From assembly GCF_018448885.1 (NCBI RefSeq), contig NZ_RCWB01000024.1, positions 17,377-81,376 on the forward strand: a stretch of DNA of 64,000 nt, given 5' to 3'. Positions 52,862 to 63,809 of this stretch are shown here, piece after piece. The notes under the pieces are model-generated. The model saw only the letters and a list, made by a program, of their open reading frames with translations. It did no database searches and had not been told where the DNA came from. The translations under genes and the position numbers were made by a program. The DNA comes from Photorhabdus caribbeanensis. GTDB taxonomy: Bacteria > Pseudomonadota > Gammaproteobacteria > Enterobacterales > Enterobacteriaceae. The first letter of the stretch is position 1, and each line of letters opens with the position of its first letter.

Positions 52862-54358
52862 ATGTCTCAGAGCAATGTAGAAATCAGTGATGATGTGCAG
52901 ACTTGGCTCAGCGATCATCGCTATAAAGAAGGCTTCTTCACTCAGGTGGCGACGGATGAGTTGGCTAAGGGTTTGAGTGAAGAAGTTGTGCGGGCCATTT
53001 CTGCGAAACGCAATGAGCCTGAATGGATGCTTGAATTTCGGCTGGAGGCTTATCGCCATTGGTTAGGAATGGAAGAACCTCATTGGTTGAAAGCCAATTA
53101 TCCCAATCTTGATTATCAGGACTACAGTTATTATTCAGCACCTTCATGCGGTGCTTGTGGTGATAGTTGCGATTCACAATCTGGCGCTGTTCAAGGAACA
53201 GGGGCGGAGCAAGCTAATAGTTATTTAACCGCGGAAATTGAAGAAGCATTTGATAAGTTGGGTGTTCCTGTACGGGAAGGTGAAGCTGTTGCGGTAGATG
53301 CTATTTTTGACTCCGTTTCTGTTTCAACGACCTATCGGGATAAGTTAGCGAAAGAAGGGATTATTTTCTGCTCATTTAGTGAAGCAATACAGGAATATCC
53401 CAGATTAGTCCGTAAATATCTCGGCAGTGTAGTCGCAAGCCACGATAACTTTTTTGCCGCGTTGAATGCCGCCGTGGCTTCTGATGGTACTTTTGTTTAT
53501 GTGCCAAAAGGGGTTCGATGTCCAATGGAACTGTCCACCTATTTCCGTATTAACGCTGCGAAAACGGGACAATTTGAGCGCACTATCCTGATCGCTGATG
53601 AAGGCAGTTATGTCAGCTATATAGAAGGATGTTCCGCACCGGTGCGTGATAGTTATCAACTTCATGCCGCTGTTGTCGAAGTGATTATCCATAAAGATGC
53701 CGAAGTGAAATATTCCACGGTACAAAATTGGTTCTCAGGGGGTGATAGTACCGGGGGGATTCTCAACTTCGTCACTAAAAGAGCGTTATGTGAAGGCGAA
53801 AATGCCAAAATGTCTTGGACTCAATCGGAAACAGGTTCTGCAATTACCTGGAAATATCCCAGTGTGATCCTGAAAGGGGATAACTCGATTGGCGAATTTT
53901 TTTCCGTTGCTCTGACTAACGGCACTCAACAGGCAGATACCGGCACTAAGATGATCCACATTGGCCGTAACACTAAATCGACCATTATTTCAAAGGGCAT
54001 TTCTGCCGGCCGTAGTCAGAACAGTTATCGTGGGCTGGTCAAAATATTACCGGGAGCGGAAAACGCTCGTAATTATACCCAATGTGACTCCATGTTGATT
54101 GGTACTGAATGTGGCGCACATACATTCCCTTATGTAGAAGTACAGAACAATACGGCGCAACTGGAGCATGAAGCGACAACCTCCCGCATTGGTGAAGATC
54201 AATTGTTCTATTGTTTGCAACGTGGCATCAGTGAAGATGATGCGATTTCCATGATTGTTAATGGATTCTGTAAGGATGTGTTCTCTGAACTTCCCCTTGA
54301 ATTTGCCGTTGAAGCACAAAAATTGCTGGCGATCAGCCTTGAACACAGCGTCGGATGA
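52862..54358 (+). CDS. sufB: Fe-S cluster scaffold SufB
   Basis: 498-residue scaffold subunit of SufBC2D. Cluster assembly uses a cysteine in the C-terminal core, visible in [11 protein letters not shown] (about residue 408). N-terminal [18 protein letters not shown] and [17 protein letters not shown], then [18 protein letters not shown], are diagnostic. The N-terminal CGACGDSC cluster-like motif is also present. I chose the ATG at 52862 (MSQSNVEIS), which fits the E. coli N-terminus; GTG at 52850 is adjacent to the sufA stop. Confidence 0.95.
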   Translation: MSQSNVEISDDVQTWLSDHRYKEGFFTQVATDELAKGLSEEVVRAISAKRNEPEWMLEFRLEAYRHWLGMEEPHWLKANYPNLDYQDYSYYSAPSCGACGDSCDSQSGAVQGTGAEQANSYLTAEIEEAFDKLGVPVREGEAVAVDAIFDSVSVSTTYRDKLAKEGIIFCSFSEAIQEYPRLVRKYLGSVVASHDNFFAALNAAVASDGTFVYVPKGVRCPMELSTYFRINAAKTGQFERTILIADEGSYVSYIEGCSAPVRDSYQLHAAVVEVIIHKDAEVKYSTVQNWFSGGDSTGGILNFVTKRALCEGENAKMSWTQSETGSAITWKYPSVILKGDNSIGEFFSVALTNGTQQADTGTKMIHIGRNTKSTIISKGISAGRSQNSYRGLVKILPGAENARNYTQCDSMLIGTECGAHTFPYVEVQNNTAQLEHEATTSRIGEDQLFYCLQRGISEDDAISMIVNGFCKDVFSELPLEFAVEAQKLLAISLEHSVG

Positions 54359-54415
54359 GTTTTCCCTGTTTCCCTTTTTTATGACAGAACGTTAAGTCGT
54401 TCGAAGGCATGTAAT

Positions 54416-55162
54416 ATGTTAAGTATTAAAAATTTACGAGTCAGTGTTGAAGGTAATGAGATCTTAAAAGGATTAAACCTTGAAGTTAAACCGGGTGAAA
54501 TACATGCCATCATGGGGCCAAATGGTTCCGGTAAAAGTACATTATCAGCAACGCTAGCTGGCCGTGAAGAGTATGAAATTGATGATGGTGAAATCACCTT
54601 TAAAGGCAAAAACTTACTTGGATTTGAGCCAGAAGAGCGAGCCGGGGAGGGGATTTTCCTGGCTTTTCAATATCCGGTGGAAATTCCGGGCGTCAGTAAT
54701 CAGTTTTTCCTGCAAACCGCAGTGAACGCTGTTCGCCAATATCGCCATCAGGAGCCGCTGGATCGCTTTGATTTTGCCGATTTTATCGAAGAAAAAATTG
54801 AATTGCTGGATATGCCGCCGGATTTATTGACACGTTCAGTCAATGTCGGCTTTTCCGGTGGTGAGAAAAAACGTAATGATATTCTGCAAATGGCCGCGCT
54901 GGAGCCGACACTTTGTATTCTGGATGAGACAGATTCAGGGTTGGATATTGATGCATTGAAAATTGTGGCTAATGGCATGAACTCGTTACGTGCTCCAAAC
55001 CGCTCGTTCATTATTGTTACCCATTACCAACGTATTTTGGATTATGTGAAACCTGATTTTGTGCATGTACTTTATCAGGGACGAATTATTAAATCCGGTG
55101 ATTTCAGTTTGGCGAAAAAGTTGGAGGAGCAAGGTTATGGCTGGCTTATTGACCAACAGTGA
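54416..55162 (+). CDS. sufC: Fe-S assembly ATPase SufC
   Basis: 248-residue ABC-type cytoplasmic ATPase that drives conformational change of the SufB-SufD scaffold. Walker A GPNGSGKST, the distinctive signature GFSGGEKKRNDILQM, Walker B CILDETDSGLDIDA and the switch His in VTHYQRILD. The 57-base gap from sufB holds a short T-rich stretch but no strong terminator. Confidence 0.96.
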   Translation: MLSIKNLRVSVEGNEILKGLNLEVKPGEIHAIMGPNGSGKSTLSATLAGREEYEIDDGEITFKGKNLLGFEPEERAGEGIFLAFQYPVEIPGVSNQFFLQTAVNAVRQYRHQEPLDRFDFADFIEEKIELLDMPPDLLTRSVNVGFSGGEKKRNDILQMAALEPTLCILDETDSGLDIDALKIVANGMNSLRAPNRSFIIVTHYQRILDYVKPDFVHVLYQGRIIKSGDFSLAKKLEEQGYGWLIDQQ

Positions 55163-56450
55163 AAAAGCTGAAAAGGTGCGGCAGGTTGCAGAACGTAACC
55201 AGCAAGCATTAGCACGTTTTGCAAATTTATATCGTTGCCGTCATGGTGAGGATTCATCTCATGCCAGTTTGCATTGGCAACGAGTCACTCAAACCGGCTT
55301 TCCCCAATTCAGGCATGAAGATTGGCGTTATACTCCGCTGGATAAATTGTTAAATCAGCAATACAGCAGCAAAACTTGGGAATTGACAGTAACCCAATGC
55401 GAACAACTGGCGATTCCAATGGATTGTTGGCGTGTCGTGATGGTGGATGGTTGTTTTTCACCTTTACTGAGTTCCTACGATTTTGGGCCCTATCAACTAA
55501 ATTTACTGGACAACAAAAGTGGGCTTCCGGCGCCGATACAGGGTGAGATTTTTCTGCATCTGACAGAGAGTTTGGCTCAACAACCTTTGGTTATTACGTT
55601 AAAGGCTGGGCAAGTGGCTGAAAAGCCGCTGTACCTGCTGAATATAACCAGTGGTCATTGTAGTGAAGCATTGAATAGCAGTCATTACCGCTACCACATT
55701 GCCGTAGGCACGAATGCGAGTGCCAGCGTGATTGAACACTTCGTCAGTATTAATGAACAGCAACCTCATATGACAGGAAGCCGATTAACTGTGGAAGTGG
55801 GAGATAATGCCCATTTTACCCATATAAAACTGGGGGTTGAGAACAGTGCAAGTTATCACTTTGCACATAACGATATTGTGATTGGTCGTGATGCTCAAGT
55901 AAAAAGCACCAGCTTTTTATTAGGTTCTGGGCTTGGCCGACACAATACCAGTGTTAAATTGAATGGCGAAGGGGCTAATCTGTCGTTGAACAGCTTGCTG
56001 TTGCCACAAGGAAAAGAGGTCGCTGATACTCGTACTTATTTGGAACATAATAAAGGGCATTGTGAAAGCCGTCAGTTGCATAAAACCATTGTGATGGATC
56101 AGAGCAAAGCGGTATTTAACGGCATGATTAAAGTGGCGCCTCATGCATTGAAAACTGATGGACAAATGACTAATAACAATTTGTTGTTAGGTAAACAGGC
56201 AGAAGTAGATACCAAACCTCAACTGGAAATTTACGCTGATGATGTTAAATGCAGTCATGGTGCGACCGTTGGCCGGATAGATGAAGAACAACTGTTTTAT
56301 CTGCAATCACGCGGTATCGAACGACGTGATGCAGAGCATATGATGGTACTGGCTTTTGCTGCTGAGCTAACTGAATCTATTGCAGATGAATCCCTGAAAG
56401 CCGTTGTTATGAAACATATTAAGCGCCGTTTAGCGAGAGTGGAAAAATGA
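55137..56450 (+). CDS. sufD: Fe-S assembly scaffold partner SufD
   Basis: 437-residue beta-helix partner of SufB in SufBC2D, needed for iron acquisition. [14 protein letters not shown] near the N-terminus and [18 protein letters not shown] with the conserved histidine near residue 370 define the family. Also [18 protein letters not shown] chose the ATG at 55137 (MAGLL), which overlaps sufC by 26 bases and agrees with E. coli; an earlier frame-open start lies deep in sufC. Confidence 0.94.
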   Translation: MAGLLTNSEKAEKVRQVAERNQQALARFANLYRCRHGEDSSHASLHWQRVTQTGFPQFRHEDWRYTPLDKLLNQQYSSKTWELTVTQCEQLAIPMDCWRVVMVDGCFSPLLSSYDFGPYQLNLLDNKSGLPAPIQGEIFLHLTESLAQQPLVITLKAGQVAEKPLYLLNITSGHCSEALNSSHYRYHIAVGTNASASVIEHFVSINEQQPHMTGSRLTVEVGDNAHFTHIKLGVENSASYHFAHNDIVIGRDAQVKSTSFLLGSGLGRHNTSVKLNGEGANLSLNSLLLPQGKEVADTRTYLEHNKGHCESRQLHKTIVMDQSKAVFNGMIKVAPHALKTDGQMTNNNLLLGKQAEVDTKPQLEIYADDVKCSHGATVGRIDEEQLFYLQSRGIERRDAEHMMVLAFAAELTESIADESLKAVVMKHIKRRLARVEK

Positions 56451-57685
56451 CTTTTTCTGTAAAAAAGGTGCGGCAAGATTTTCCGGTGTTAGCTCAACAG
56501 GTTAATGGTCATCCATTGGTTTATCTTGATAGTGCAGCCAGTGCTCAGAAGCCGGTTTCGGTTATTGAACGAGAAAGTGAATTTTGTTTGCACCAATATG
56601 CGGCAGTTCACCGGGGAATTCATATCCTGAGCTCTGCGGCTACTCGGATGGTTGAAAATGTGCGTCACCAGATGGCGCAATTTATTCATGCTCGAAGTGA
56701 TGAAGAGATTGTATTTGTCAAAGGTACGACGGAAGGGATTAACCTGATTGCCAACAGTTATGGCCGCAAATTTATCAATAGCGGCGATAATATTGTTATT
56801 ACTGAAATGGAACATCACGCCAATATCGTTCCGTGGTATATGCTGGCAGAACAGATTGGGTTTGAAATCAGAATATGGCCGTTGAATGAGAATGGCGAAT
56901 TGGATCAAGCAATTTTAACCTCTTTGATTGATTCACGTACTAAATTACTCTCTTTTACTCACCTTTCTAATGTGCTTGGCACCGTAAATCCTGTACGTCA
57001 AATCATAAAACAGGCAAGAAAACTGGCTGATGAGCAGGGGAGTCAGTTACATATTCTGGTCGATGGCGCTCAGGCCATTATGCATAAGAAAGTTGATGTG
57101 CAGGATCTGGATTGCGACTTCTATGTTTTTTCCAGCCATAAATTATATGGTCCGACAGGCATTGGTGTGCTTTATGGGCGTAAATCCCTGCTGGATGCTA
57201 TGCCTCCTTGGGAAGGGGGTGGCGCGATGATAAAACAGGTTAGTCTGCAAAAGGGGATAACCTATGCGGAACCACCGTGGCGATTTGAAGCGGGAACCCC
57301 AAATATAACGGGAATTATTGGGCTTGGCGCTGCTGTCGATTATGTCTCTTCACTTGGGATGGATGAAATTCAGCAACATGAACAGGCACTGATGGATTAT
57401 GCAATGGCACGGCTGAAAGAGGTCAGAACCCTGAAATTGTATGGTCCTGAGCAACGTCAGGGAGTTATTGCTTTCAACCTTGGTCAGCACCATGCTTATG
57501 ATGTGGGAAGTTTCCTGGATCAATATGGAATAGCGATCCGTACCGGACATCATTGCGCCCTTCCTTTGATGGAACATTATCACGTTTCCAGTATGTGTAG
57601 GGCATCATTGGCGATTTATACTACGCAAGAAGATATTGATGCGCTTGTTGTTGCATTGCAGCGGATAGAGCAGTTACTGGGTTGA
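56447..57685 (+). CDS. sufS: Cysteine desulfurase SufS
   Basis: 412-residue type II cysteine desulfurase and PLP enzyme giving sulfur from cysteine to SufE. The Schiff-base lysine is in [17 protein letters not shown] (about residue 227). The catalytic cysteine is in [11 protein letters not shown] (about 365). The C-terminal [17 protein letters not shown] is typical. It overlaps sufD by ATGA. The enzyme works with SufE, encoded 37 bases downstream. Confidence 0.96.
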   Translation: MTFSVKKVRQDFPVLAQQVNGHPLVYLDSAASAQKPVSVIERESEFCLHQYAAVHRGIHILSSAATRMVENVRHQMAQFIHARSDEEIVFVKGTTEGINLIANSYGRKFINSGDNIVITEMEHHANIVPWYMLAEQIGFEIRIWPLNENGELDQAILTSLIDSRTKLLSFTHLSNVLGTVNPVRQIIKQARKLADEQGSQLHILVDGAQAIMHKKVDVQDLDCDFYVFSSHKLYGPTGIGVLYGRKSLLDAMPPWEGGGAMIKQVSLQKGITYAEPPWRFEAGTPNITGIIGLGAAVDYVSSLGMDEIQQHEQALMDYAMARLKEVRTLKLYGPEQRQGVIAFNLGQHHAYDVGSFLDQYGIAIRTGHHCALPLMEHYHVSSMCRASLAIYTTQEDIDALVVALQRIEQLLG

Positions 57686-57722
57686 GCTGGTTGTAGATCA
57701 AAAGAGTGATAAGGAAAACGTC

Positions 57723-58139
57723 ATGGCAAGTTTGCCCGACATAAGCAAGTTATTACGTAATTTTTCCCGTTGTCAGAACTGGGAAGAAAGATACCTCTAT
57801 ATGATTGAACTGGGGGCGAGGTTGCCTCCTCTTACTGATGAACAACGCGAACCTGAGAATTTAATTGCAGGTTGCCAGAGTCAGGTGTGGATACTGTTGA
57901 GAACGAATCACCAAAACAAAGTGGAATTTATTGGTGACAGTGATGCCGCTATTGTTAAAGGATTGGTTGCGATTGTCTTTATCCTGTTTCAGGATAAAAC
58001 GCCCCAGGAGATTCTGGATTTGGATGTGACTGAATATTTTGGAAAATTGTCTTTGGAGCAACATCTGACACCCTCACGCACGCAGGGGCTGCATGCGATG
58101 ATATGCGCCATCCGAAATAGGGCAAGTAAAATGGTTTAA
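57723..58139 (+). CDS. sufE: Cysteine desulfuration protein SufE
   Basis: 138-residue sulfur acceptor that takes persulfide from SufS and hands it to SufB. The active cysteine is in [11 protein letters not shown] (about residue 51). [19 protein letters not shown] near the N-terminus is typical. AAGGAAAA precedes the ATG. Last gene of the suf operon. Confidence 0.95.
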   Translation: MASLPDISKLLRNFSRCQNWEERYLYMIELGARLPPLTDEQREPENLIAGCQSQVWILLRTNHQNKVEFIGDSDAAIVKGLVAIVFILFQDKTPQEILDLDVTEYFGKLSLEQHLTPSRTQGLHAMICAIRNRASKMV

Positions 58140-58203
58140 ATACCAGTCTTGCGCATTTTACTGATAACATATACGGCTGATAAGGCTTCAACCTTTTAAC
58201 ACT

Positions 58204-58330
58204 TATACCCTATGGATTTCAAGATGCATCGCGACGGCAAGGGAGCGAATCCCCGGGAGCATAGATAACTATGTGACCGGGGTGAGCGAGTGCAGCCAAC
58301 AAAGAGGCAACTTGAAAGATGACGGGTATA
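58204..58330 (+). repeat. ERIC (IRU) element, copy 1
   Basis: 127 bp, bounded by TATACCC and GGGTATA, with the known ERIC core (GCATCGCGACGGCAAG, GCGAATCCCC, ACCGGGGTGAGCGAGTGCAG). The length equals that of the enterobacterial repetitive intergenic consensus. It lies between sufE and ldtE, mostly in the ldtE leader. Confidence 0.93.
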
Positions 58331-58372
58331 AATTTATTCGATAACATTCAGCAGCCATTCCAGGAAGCAAGC

Positions 58373-59446
58373 ATGAAACGAGTTTTAACGTTTATTGGCG
58401 TGTTATTGTTAAGTGGACTAGCTAACACCGTTAGCGCCACAGAATATACTTTGCCAGCAGCCAATAGCCGTTTAATTGGCGAAAATACTACATTTGTTGT
58501 ACCCGATGATGGGCGTTCCTTGGAAGCCATTGCTGCCGAATATGAAATTGGTTTACTGGCAATGCTGGAAGCTAACCCAGGTACTGACCCTTATTTGCCT
58601 ACTCCAGGTTCTGAACTGATTATTCCGTCACAAATGTTGTTGCCTGATACACCGAGGCAGGGGATTGTGATTAACCTTGCAGAACTTAGACTTTACTACT
58701 TCCCTAAAGGGAAAAATAAAGTCATCGTTTATCCGATTGGTATTGGGCAACTTGGTCGCAATACGCCTGTAATGACAACCTCTGTCAGCCAGTTAATTAA
58801 AGATCCAACTTGGACACCGACTAAGAATATCCGTAAGCATTATGCTGAACAGGGGATTACCTTACCTGCGGTTGTTCCTGCCGGTCCTGAAAACCCAATG
58901 GGCTTATTTGCGTTGCGCTTAGCCGCCGGGCGCGGAGAATACTTAATCCACGGTACGAATGCTGATTTTGGTATCGGCATGCGGGTGAGTTCCGGTTGTA
59001 TCCGTTTACGTCCTGATGATATTGAAACGTTATTCAACACAGTGCCCCGCGGAACGCGAGTACAGATCATCAATGAAGCAGTTAAGTATTCTGTAGAACC
59101 AAATGGCAAGCGTTATATTGAAGTGCACCAGCCGTTGTCTAGGAAAGAGAATGATGATCCACAGACATTACCTATTGTCCGATCAGCGGATTTAAACAAG
59201 TTTATTGATAATAGCAAAACGGATAAAAATATTGTTGAACAAGCGATAGTACGCCGTTCTGGTATGCCGGTGCTGGTAAGTGAAGGCATCGGGTCTGAAA
59301 CACAGCAGGAGTTGCGAGAAGAGAATATCGTACAGGTGGAAGATGATGATGTTAAAGGTGTAGAACAAGCGGTGAATAAAGATGTATCTGAACCGTTTAA
59401 ATTACCACCGTTATATCAACCAGGGCCAATCTATCGGGAAAATTAA
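58373..59446 (+). CDS. ldtE: L,D-transpeptidase LdtE/LdtA-type
   Basis: 357-residue periplasmic enzyme with a signal peptide (RVLTFIGVLLLSGLANTVS, ending SATE). A LysM-like domain (about 45-85, LEAIAAEYEIGLLAMLEANPG) is followed by the YkuD catalytic domain with HGTNADFGIGMR and SSGCIRLRPDDIE (the nucleophile Cys near residue 228). The position next to suf and lpp matches E. coli ldtE (YnhG). It forms 3-3 peptidoglycan cross-links or links Lpp to the wall. The ATG at 58373 is chosen for AGGAAG six bases upstream and the signal peptide; an ORF from 58319 begins in the ERIC element. Confidence 0.92.
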   Translation: MKRVLTFIGVLLLSGLANTVSATEYTLPAANSRLIGENTTFVVPDDGRSLEAIAAEYEIGLLAMLEANPGTDPYLPTPGSELIIPSQMLLPDTPRQGIVINLAELRLYYFPKGKNKVIVYPIGIGQLGRNTPVMTTSVSQLIKDPTWTPTKNIRKHYAEQGITLPAVVPAGPENPMGLFALRLAAGRGEYLIHGTNADFGIGMRVSSGCIRLRPDDIETLFNTVPRGTRVQIINEAVKYSVEPNGKRYIEVHQPLSRKENDDPQTLPIVRSADLNKFIDNSKTDKNIVEQAIVRRSGMPVLVSEGIGSETQQELREENIVQVEDDDVKGVEQAVNKDVSEPFKLPPLYQPGPIYREN

Positions 59447-59501
59447 TATTTTATTGCGACAAGGAAGTCGGCAAATATTTATCTAACAGAATCCGATGGT
59501 A

Positions 59502-59536
59502 AAAAACGGCGCACAGATAGACTGTGCGCCGTTTTT
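59502..59536. terminator. Bidirectional terminator between ldtE and lpp
   Basis: A perfect 15-base inverted repeat AAAAACGGCGCACAG and CTGTGCGCCGTTTTT with a 5-base loop serves both convergent genes. Confidence 0.95.
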
Positions 59537-59554
59537 GTACATAATTACAAAAAA

Positions 59555-59791
59555 TTATTTTTTGTAGGAACGAACTTGATTATCCAGACGCTGATTCGCA
59601 CGAGCTGCATCGTCTTTAGCGGCTTGAATGTCAGTACGTACTGCGTTCACGTCATTGCTCAGTTGATCAACTTTTGCATTCAGAGTCTGAATGTCAGAAG
59701 TCAATTGGTCAACCTTAGCAGTGCTTGAACAACCAGCCAACAGAGTAGAAGCCAGAACTACTGCACCCAGTACAATTTTAGTACGATTCAT
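59555..59791 (-). CDS. lpp: Major outer membrane (Braun) lipoprotein Lpp
   Basis: 78-residue lipoprotein identical in length to E. coli Lpp. Signal peptide with lipobox LLAGC, then a heptad-repeat trimeric coiled coil ([18 protein letters not shown] and so on) ending SYKK; the final Lys links to peptidoglycan. I chose the ATG at 59791, after AGAGGG, as in E. coli; upstream codons to 59824 belong to the leader. The strong promoter and terminator are both visible. Confidence 0.97.
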   Translation of the reverse strand: MNRTKIVLGAVVLASTLLAGCSSTAKVDQLTSDIQTLNAKVDQLSNDVNAVRTDIQAAKDDAARANQRLDNQVRSYKK

Positions 59792-59835
59792 TATAATACC
59801 CTCTAGATTTAAGTTAATCTCCAAGTAGCCATGTA

Positions 59836-59865
59836 AGTATTACACAAAGTTTTTTAGAAAGAGAA
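59836..59865 (-). promoter_or_regulatory. lpp promoter
   Basis: On the minus strand TTCTCT (59865-59860), a 17-base spacer containing AAAAAACTTTGTG, and TAATAC (59842-59837) match the E. coli lpp promoter remembered as TTCTCA, a spacer ending in the same AAAAAACTTTGTG, and TAATAC. The following leader with GGAGATTAA and CTAGAGGGTATT is conserved too. Confidence 0.85.
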
Positions 59866-60231
59866 TAAATTTTTATCATGAAAACCAATTATTTCAATTT
59901 TTCTCTTTAACGAGTGGATAATTTTCATCTAAATGTAAAAAAACAAAACCATTGAGTAACATTTTAATCAAAAAAAGCCTATTCCATGAGGGAATGATAT
60001 TCTTCGAAATAATTTTAGTTAAAAATTCTTATAAATAAAAAATACAACATCCAGGTCATCTTGCATCTATTGAACCATCGGGACATCTCTTTAAGGAAGC
60101 CATTTTTTATACATAAATTTAGGGGTTCTCTTAAAACAAATTTGTTAACTGAATCTTATTGTAGATGAACAACTTGACAATGTTCAGGTTGAATCCTAGG
60201 CTCAAATGCAAACTGGTAAGAGGAATTTGTT
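59866..60231. other. Divergent intergenic region between lpp and the crotonase gene
   Basis: About 365 AT-rich bases. It holds the lpp upstream A/T tracts and presumably the promoter of the gene at 60232. No RNA gene or repeat recognised. Confidence 0.5.
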
Positions 60232-61086
60232 ATGTTAACTAATCAATCTAACGAATATTTTAACATCAACATTATTGACAACGGAGTTGCTCATTTACAA
60301 CTCAGTTGTCCCGAAAAGGCAAATCGTTTGACGCTTGGGTTCTGGAAACGGTTTCCTGAGGCAATAGAGCAACTGAGTCGTTCAGGTGAAGTTCGGGCAA
60401 TGGTGATCTCAGCACAAGGAAACACATTTTGTGGTGGGCTTGATCTGCAAATTTTTGCTTCTAGTAAAGAGGCTAATACGGCTAATCCTAATGAGCGGGA
60501 ATCGATGCAGTTCAGCTTATTGCAAATGCAGGAGGCGATAAACGTATTGGAGCGTGCACGATTCCCTGTTATTGCCGCAGTGCAAGGCGCCTGTCTTGGC
60601 GCAGGTTTTGACTTAATTGCTACATGCGATTTTTGTTTTGCTACTGAAAATGCGAAGTTTCGTATAGAAGAAACCAATATCGGCATGATGGCTGACTTAG
60701 GTATTCTGCAACGTTTGCAACATTTGATCCCAGGGGGAATGGCTCGCTATCTTGCCCTTACTGGAGATACGCTGAGTGCGGCTCAGGCTCATGATTTGGG
60801 GCTGGTGGTAAAGGTGTTTCCTTCTACAGAGACATTAATCGAAGGCGCTCTTGAGACTGCCCGACGTATTGCTGATCGGCCTCCTGTTGCCATTAATGGG
60901 ATTAAACGAGCTATGATTTACAGCCGTGATCATGGTGTCTACGAATCATTGCAACAAATAGCACTTTTGCAAGCTTCGATTTTTAGTCGTCAAGATATTC
61001 TGTGCTCGGTTCAAGCGAAAGCGACTGGAACAAAAAGTGAGTTCCAAAACTTAAGTGAAGTCGGTAAAGCTTTCGATGAGCCGTGA
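60232..61086 (+). CDS. Crotonase family, dienoyl-CoA isomerase-like
   Basis: 284-residue enoyl-CoA hydratase/isomerase superfamily protein. Oxyanion-hole segments are FCGGLDLQIFA (about residue 66) and GACLGAGFDLIATCDF (about 123). In IEETNIGMMADLGILQRLQHL the acidic Glu and Asp positions resemble delta3,5-delta2,4-dienoyl-CoA isomerases, which move double bonds in unsaturated acyl-CoAs. The C-terminus lacks a peroxisomal-type signal, as expected. It stands alone with AAGAGGA before the ATG and no fatty-acid genes nearby. Substrate uncertain; a role in fatty-acid or secondary metabolite breakdown is possible. Confidence 0.8.
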   Translation: MLTNQSNEYFNINIIDNGVAHLQLSCPEKANRLTLGFWKRFPEAIEQLSRSGEVRAMVISAQGNTFCGGLDLQIFASSKEANTANPNERESMQFSLLQMQEAINVLERARFPVIAAVQGACLGAGFDLIATCDFCFATENAKFRIEETNIGMMADLGILQRLQHLIPGGMARYLALTGDTLSAAQAHDLGLVVKVFPSTETLIEGALETARRIADRPPVAINGIKRAMIYSRDHGVYESLQQIALLQASIFSRQDILCSVQAKATGTKSEFQNLSEVGKAFDEP

Positions 61087-62051
61087 TTGACTGAGGCAGA
61101 GGTATTGATGATATACAAAATGGAGTCTTCGTAAATCATGTAGTGCTGGAAAATGTTACCATTGTTGAGGGTTAAGCTATTTTATGACTACGAGAAAACA
61201 GAGAATGGTAATTATTATGACTTTTTGTAGGGTTATAGATTTTTACGAAAAATCAAAAATAATATATGTTAATAATATTCCTGTTTTCTGTAATGCTGAT
61301 TAAGTATTTCTATGGTGATTTGTTATTAACAATATTTAAAGCGTTGATAAAAGATTATCTTTGTTCCGTTTAATTTAACGCTCGTGCTTAATGACTTGAT
61401 TATAAAAATAGTAGTTAATGATAAACTTGCTAATAACTCTGTATCAGAGAGCACAATATTAAAAGATATATTTTTTAGGCGTGAATTAATTTATTTTTCA
61501 TTTCCATCAACTGAGCTTCTCGCATGTTATTACTTAAATATGAATACCAATAGAACTGAGTGATAATCTGTATTTGCCATTAGTTGTATGGGTAGTGATG
61601 TAGGGTAGAGGTAATGCCAATGATAGAGAAAATATCGAAAGAAGAAAAAAATAGAGAGCCTTATTATTCCATTTAAGCCAATAGTACTCGTTATTCTCGA
61701 AATATATTTATACCCGTTATCTTTCAAGTTGCTTCTTTGTTGGCTGCACTCATTCACTTCGATCACATAGTTTGCTATGCTCCCGGGGATTCGCTCTCTT
61801 GCCGTCGCGATCCATCTTGAAATTCATAGGGTATATATATTTTGGCTGATTGTTTAATCTGTCCAATTTAAAATGGGAAGTTTAAAAAATCAGAATTAAA
61901 AGTGGTGATTTTAAATTTGTGGTTAATGGTAAATAAAATTGTTTTTTCATTCATTGTAATAGATAAGATCGAAATAAATCAGTGAATGTAATTATTGGGA
62001 AAATAATTTGGTATTACATCAGTTGATGGAGAAAATCAGATATTTAATGTT
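61087..62051. other. AT-rich intergenic region downstream of pykF
   Basis: About 965 bases between two convergent genes. It contains the second ERIC element (61709-61835) and otherwise no supported gene; short frames across the ERIC are by-products of it. Confidence 0.55.
61709..61835 (-). repeat. ERIC (IRU) element, copy 2
   Basis: 127 bp between TATACCC and GGGTATA, the same element as 58204-58330 in inverted orientation (CCCGGGGATTCGC, TGCCGTCGCGATCCATC). Separated from copy 1 by about 3.4 kb. Confidence 0.93.
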
Positions 62052-62082
62052 CTGAAACATCGCCATATTTGCGATGTTTCAG
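62052..62082 (-). terminator. Hairpin after pykF
   Basis: Twelve-base arms CTGAAACATCGC and GCGATGTTTCAG with a 7-base loop. The T-run on the minus strand is weak (ATTAAATA), so termination strength is uncertain. Confidence 0.65.
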
Positions 62083-62102
62083 AAATAAAATAACTTATTA
62101 AA

Positions 62103-63512
62103 TTAAAGTACGTGAACAGACGAGGTGTTGGTTGTACCGCTTGGAACCAAAGCGCCAGAAACCATAACCACGATTTCACCTTTCTCCGCCAGGCCGCTTG
62201 CTAGTGCTGCTTCTTTACCAATGCGGTAGAAATCGTCGGTAGAGGCGATTTCTTTAACAATTTGGGTAGAAACGCCCTTAACAAGCAATAATTGACGGGC
62301 AGTCACTTCATTAGTGGTTAATGCCAAAATAGGGGCGCCAGGGAAGTACTTACGAATGGATTTGGCAGACTTACCGCCATAGGTTGCGACCACAATCAAA
62401 GGGGCTTCCAGTTTTTCTGCTGTTTCAACGGCGCCACGACACACCGCTTCGGTTACGCGCAAGTTACGGCAATTGACGGCTTCGATACGACTTGGCATTA
62501 CGCGGTCTGTACGTTCACAAATCGTTGCCATAATAGTCACCGCTTCTATTGGATATTTGCCTTTTGCACTTTCGCCGGAAAGCATAACCGCATCAGTGCC
62601 ATCTAAAATAGCGTTAGCGACATCACCGGCTTCCGCACGGGTAGGGCGCGGGTTTTTAATCATGGAGTCGAGCATTTGAGTTGCAGTGATAACAACTTTG
62701 CGAGCGATGTTACATTTTTGAATCATCATCTTCTGGGCGAAGATCACTTCTTCTACCGGGATTTCGACGCCTAAATCACCACGGGCAACCATGATCCCGT
62801 CAGAAACTTCCAGAATCTCATCAAAATTGTTCAGACCTTCCTGATTTTCAATTTTAGAGATGATTTGAATATTTTCACCGCCGTGCGCTTTCAGATGTTC
62901 ACGGATTTCCAGAACATCTGAACGTTTGCGGATAAAAGAAGCGGCGACGAAATCAACACCTTGTTGGCAACCAAAGATCAAATCTTGTTTATCTTTTTCA
63001 GCCAGAGCTGGCAGACTGATAGATATACCCGGCAGGTTAACACCTTTATTTTCACCAAGATCACCGTTATTCAAAACCTGGCAAATGACCTCTGACTGAG
63101 TGACTTCTTTGACTGTCATGCCGATCAAACCGTCATCAACTAGCACGGTATTACCGGGAGTCAAATCCGCAGGGAAACCACTGTAAGTGACAGCTACACG
63201 ATCTTTATTACCGATAACCGATGTGTCAGTGGTAAAAGTGAAGGTCTGACCTGCGGTTAGAGAGACATCATGACCGCCTTCCAGCTTCATAGTCCGGATT
63301 TCAGGGCCTTTAGTATCCAGTAAAATAGCGGCTTGTTTACCTGTCTTAGCCATAACTGAACGGATATTTTGAATACGCTGACCGTGCTCTTCATAGTCTC
63401 CATGTGAAAAGTTAAGGCGCATAACATTCATGCCAGCATTCAACAGTTCGGTCAGTTTTTCTTCGGATTCTGTTTTTGGCCCGATAGTACAAACAATTTT
63501 GGTTTTTTTCAT
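62103..63512 (-). CDS. pykF: Pyruvate kinase I
   Basis: 469-residue glycolytic enzyme converting PEP and ADP to pyruvate and [19 protein letters not shown] at the N-terminus, [48 protein letters not shown] (catalytic Lys) and [15 protein letters not shown] are all intact. Length and sequence fit the fructose-1,6-bisphosphate-activated PykF form. lpp-pykF neighbourhood is as in E. coli, with a crotonase gene inserted. Confidence 0.97.
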   Translation of the reverse strand: MKKTKIVCTIGPKTESEEKLTELLNAGMNVMRLNFSHGDYEEHGQRIQNIRSVMAKTGKQAAILLDTKGPEIRTMKLEGGHDVSLTAGQTFTFTTDTSVIGNKDRVAVTYSGFPADLTPGNTVLVDDGLIGMTVKEVTQSEVICQVLNNGDLGENKGVNLPGISISLPALAEKDKQDLIFGCQQGVDFVAASFIRKRSDVLEIREHLKAHGGENIQIISKIENQEGLNNFDEILEVSDGIMVARGDLGVEIPVEEVIFAQKMMIQKCNIARKVVITATQMLDSMIKNPRPTRAEAGDVANAILDGTDAVMLSGESAKGKYPIEAVTIMATICERTDRVMPSRIEAVNCRNLRVTEAVCRGAVETAEKLEAPLIVVATYGGKSAKSIRKYFPGAPILALTTNEVTARQLLLVKGVSTQIVKEIASTDDFYRIGKEAALASGLAEKGEIVVMVSGALVPSGTTNTSSVHVL

Positions 63513-63809
63513 GACAATCTATCTACAGGTTTTAATTGGATAAAATAGTGAAACCGCCAACTTTATGGTTTGCGCAGATACCATATGGTGTTGAACGTTG
63601 CGCAACATCATTAAGGAGCAGGTGGCGAGGAAGACATGCAGTGCTTTTCGTGTGAGGTTAGGCACATGTAATTATGCGAGTTTATACATACGATCAATCT
63701 GTAACTTTTCAGTGTTCGGCAAATCAAGGAGCTGAAACCATTCAACTATAAATTGTGCCGTATTATAGAGACTTATTTCTGTGAAATGAATCGAAAAATG
63801 ATTATGTGA
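63513..63809. other. pykF upstream region
   Basis: About 300 bases holding the pykF promoter and leader. No gene seen. The interrupted E. coli-like order ends here at the insertion sequence. Confidence 0.5.

Noticed and set aside
61530..61766. 78-codon minus-strand frame
   Set aside because: Half of it is ERIC sequence and the rest AT-rich spacer; no coding signal.
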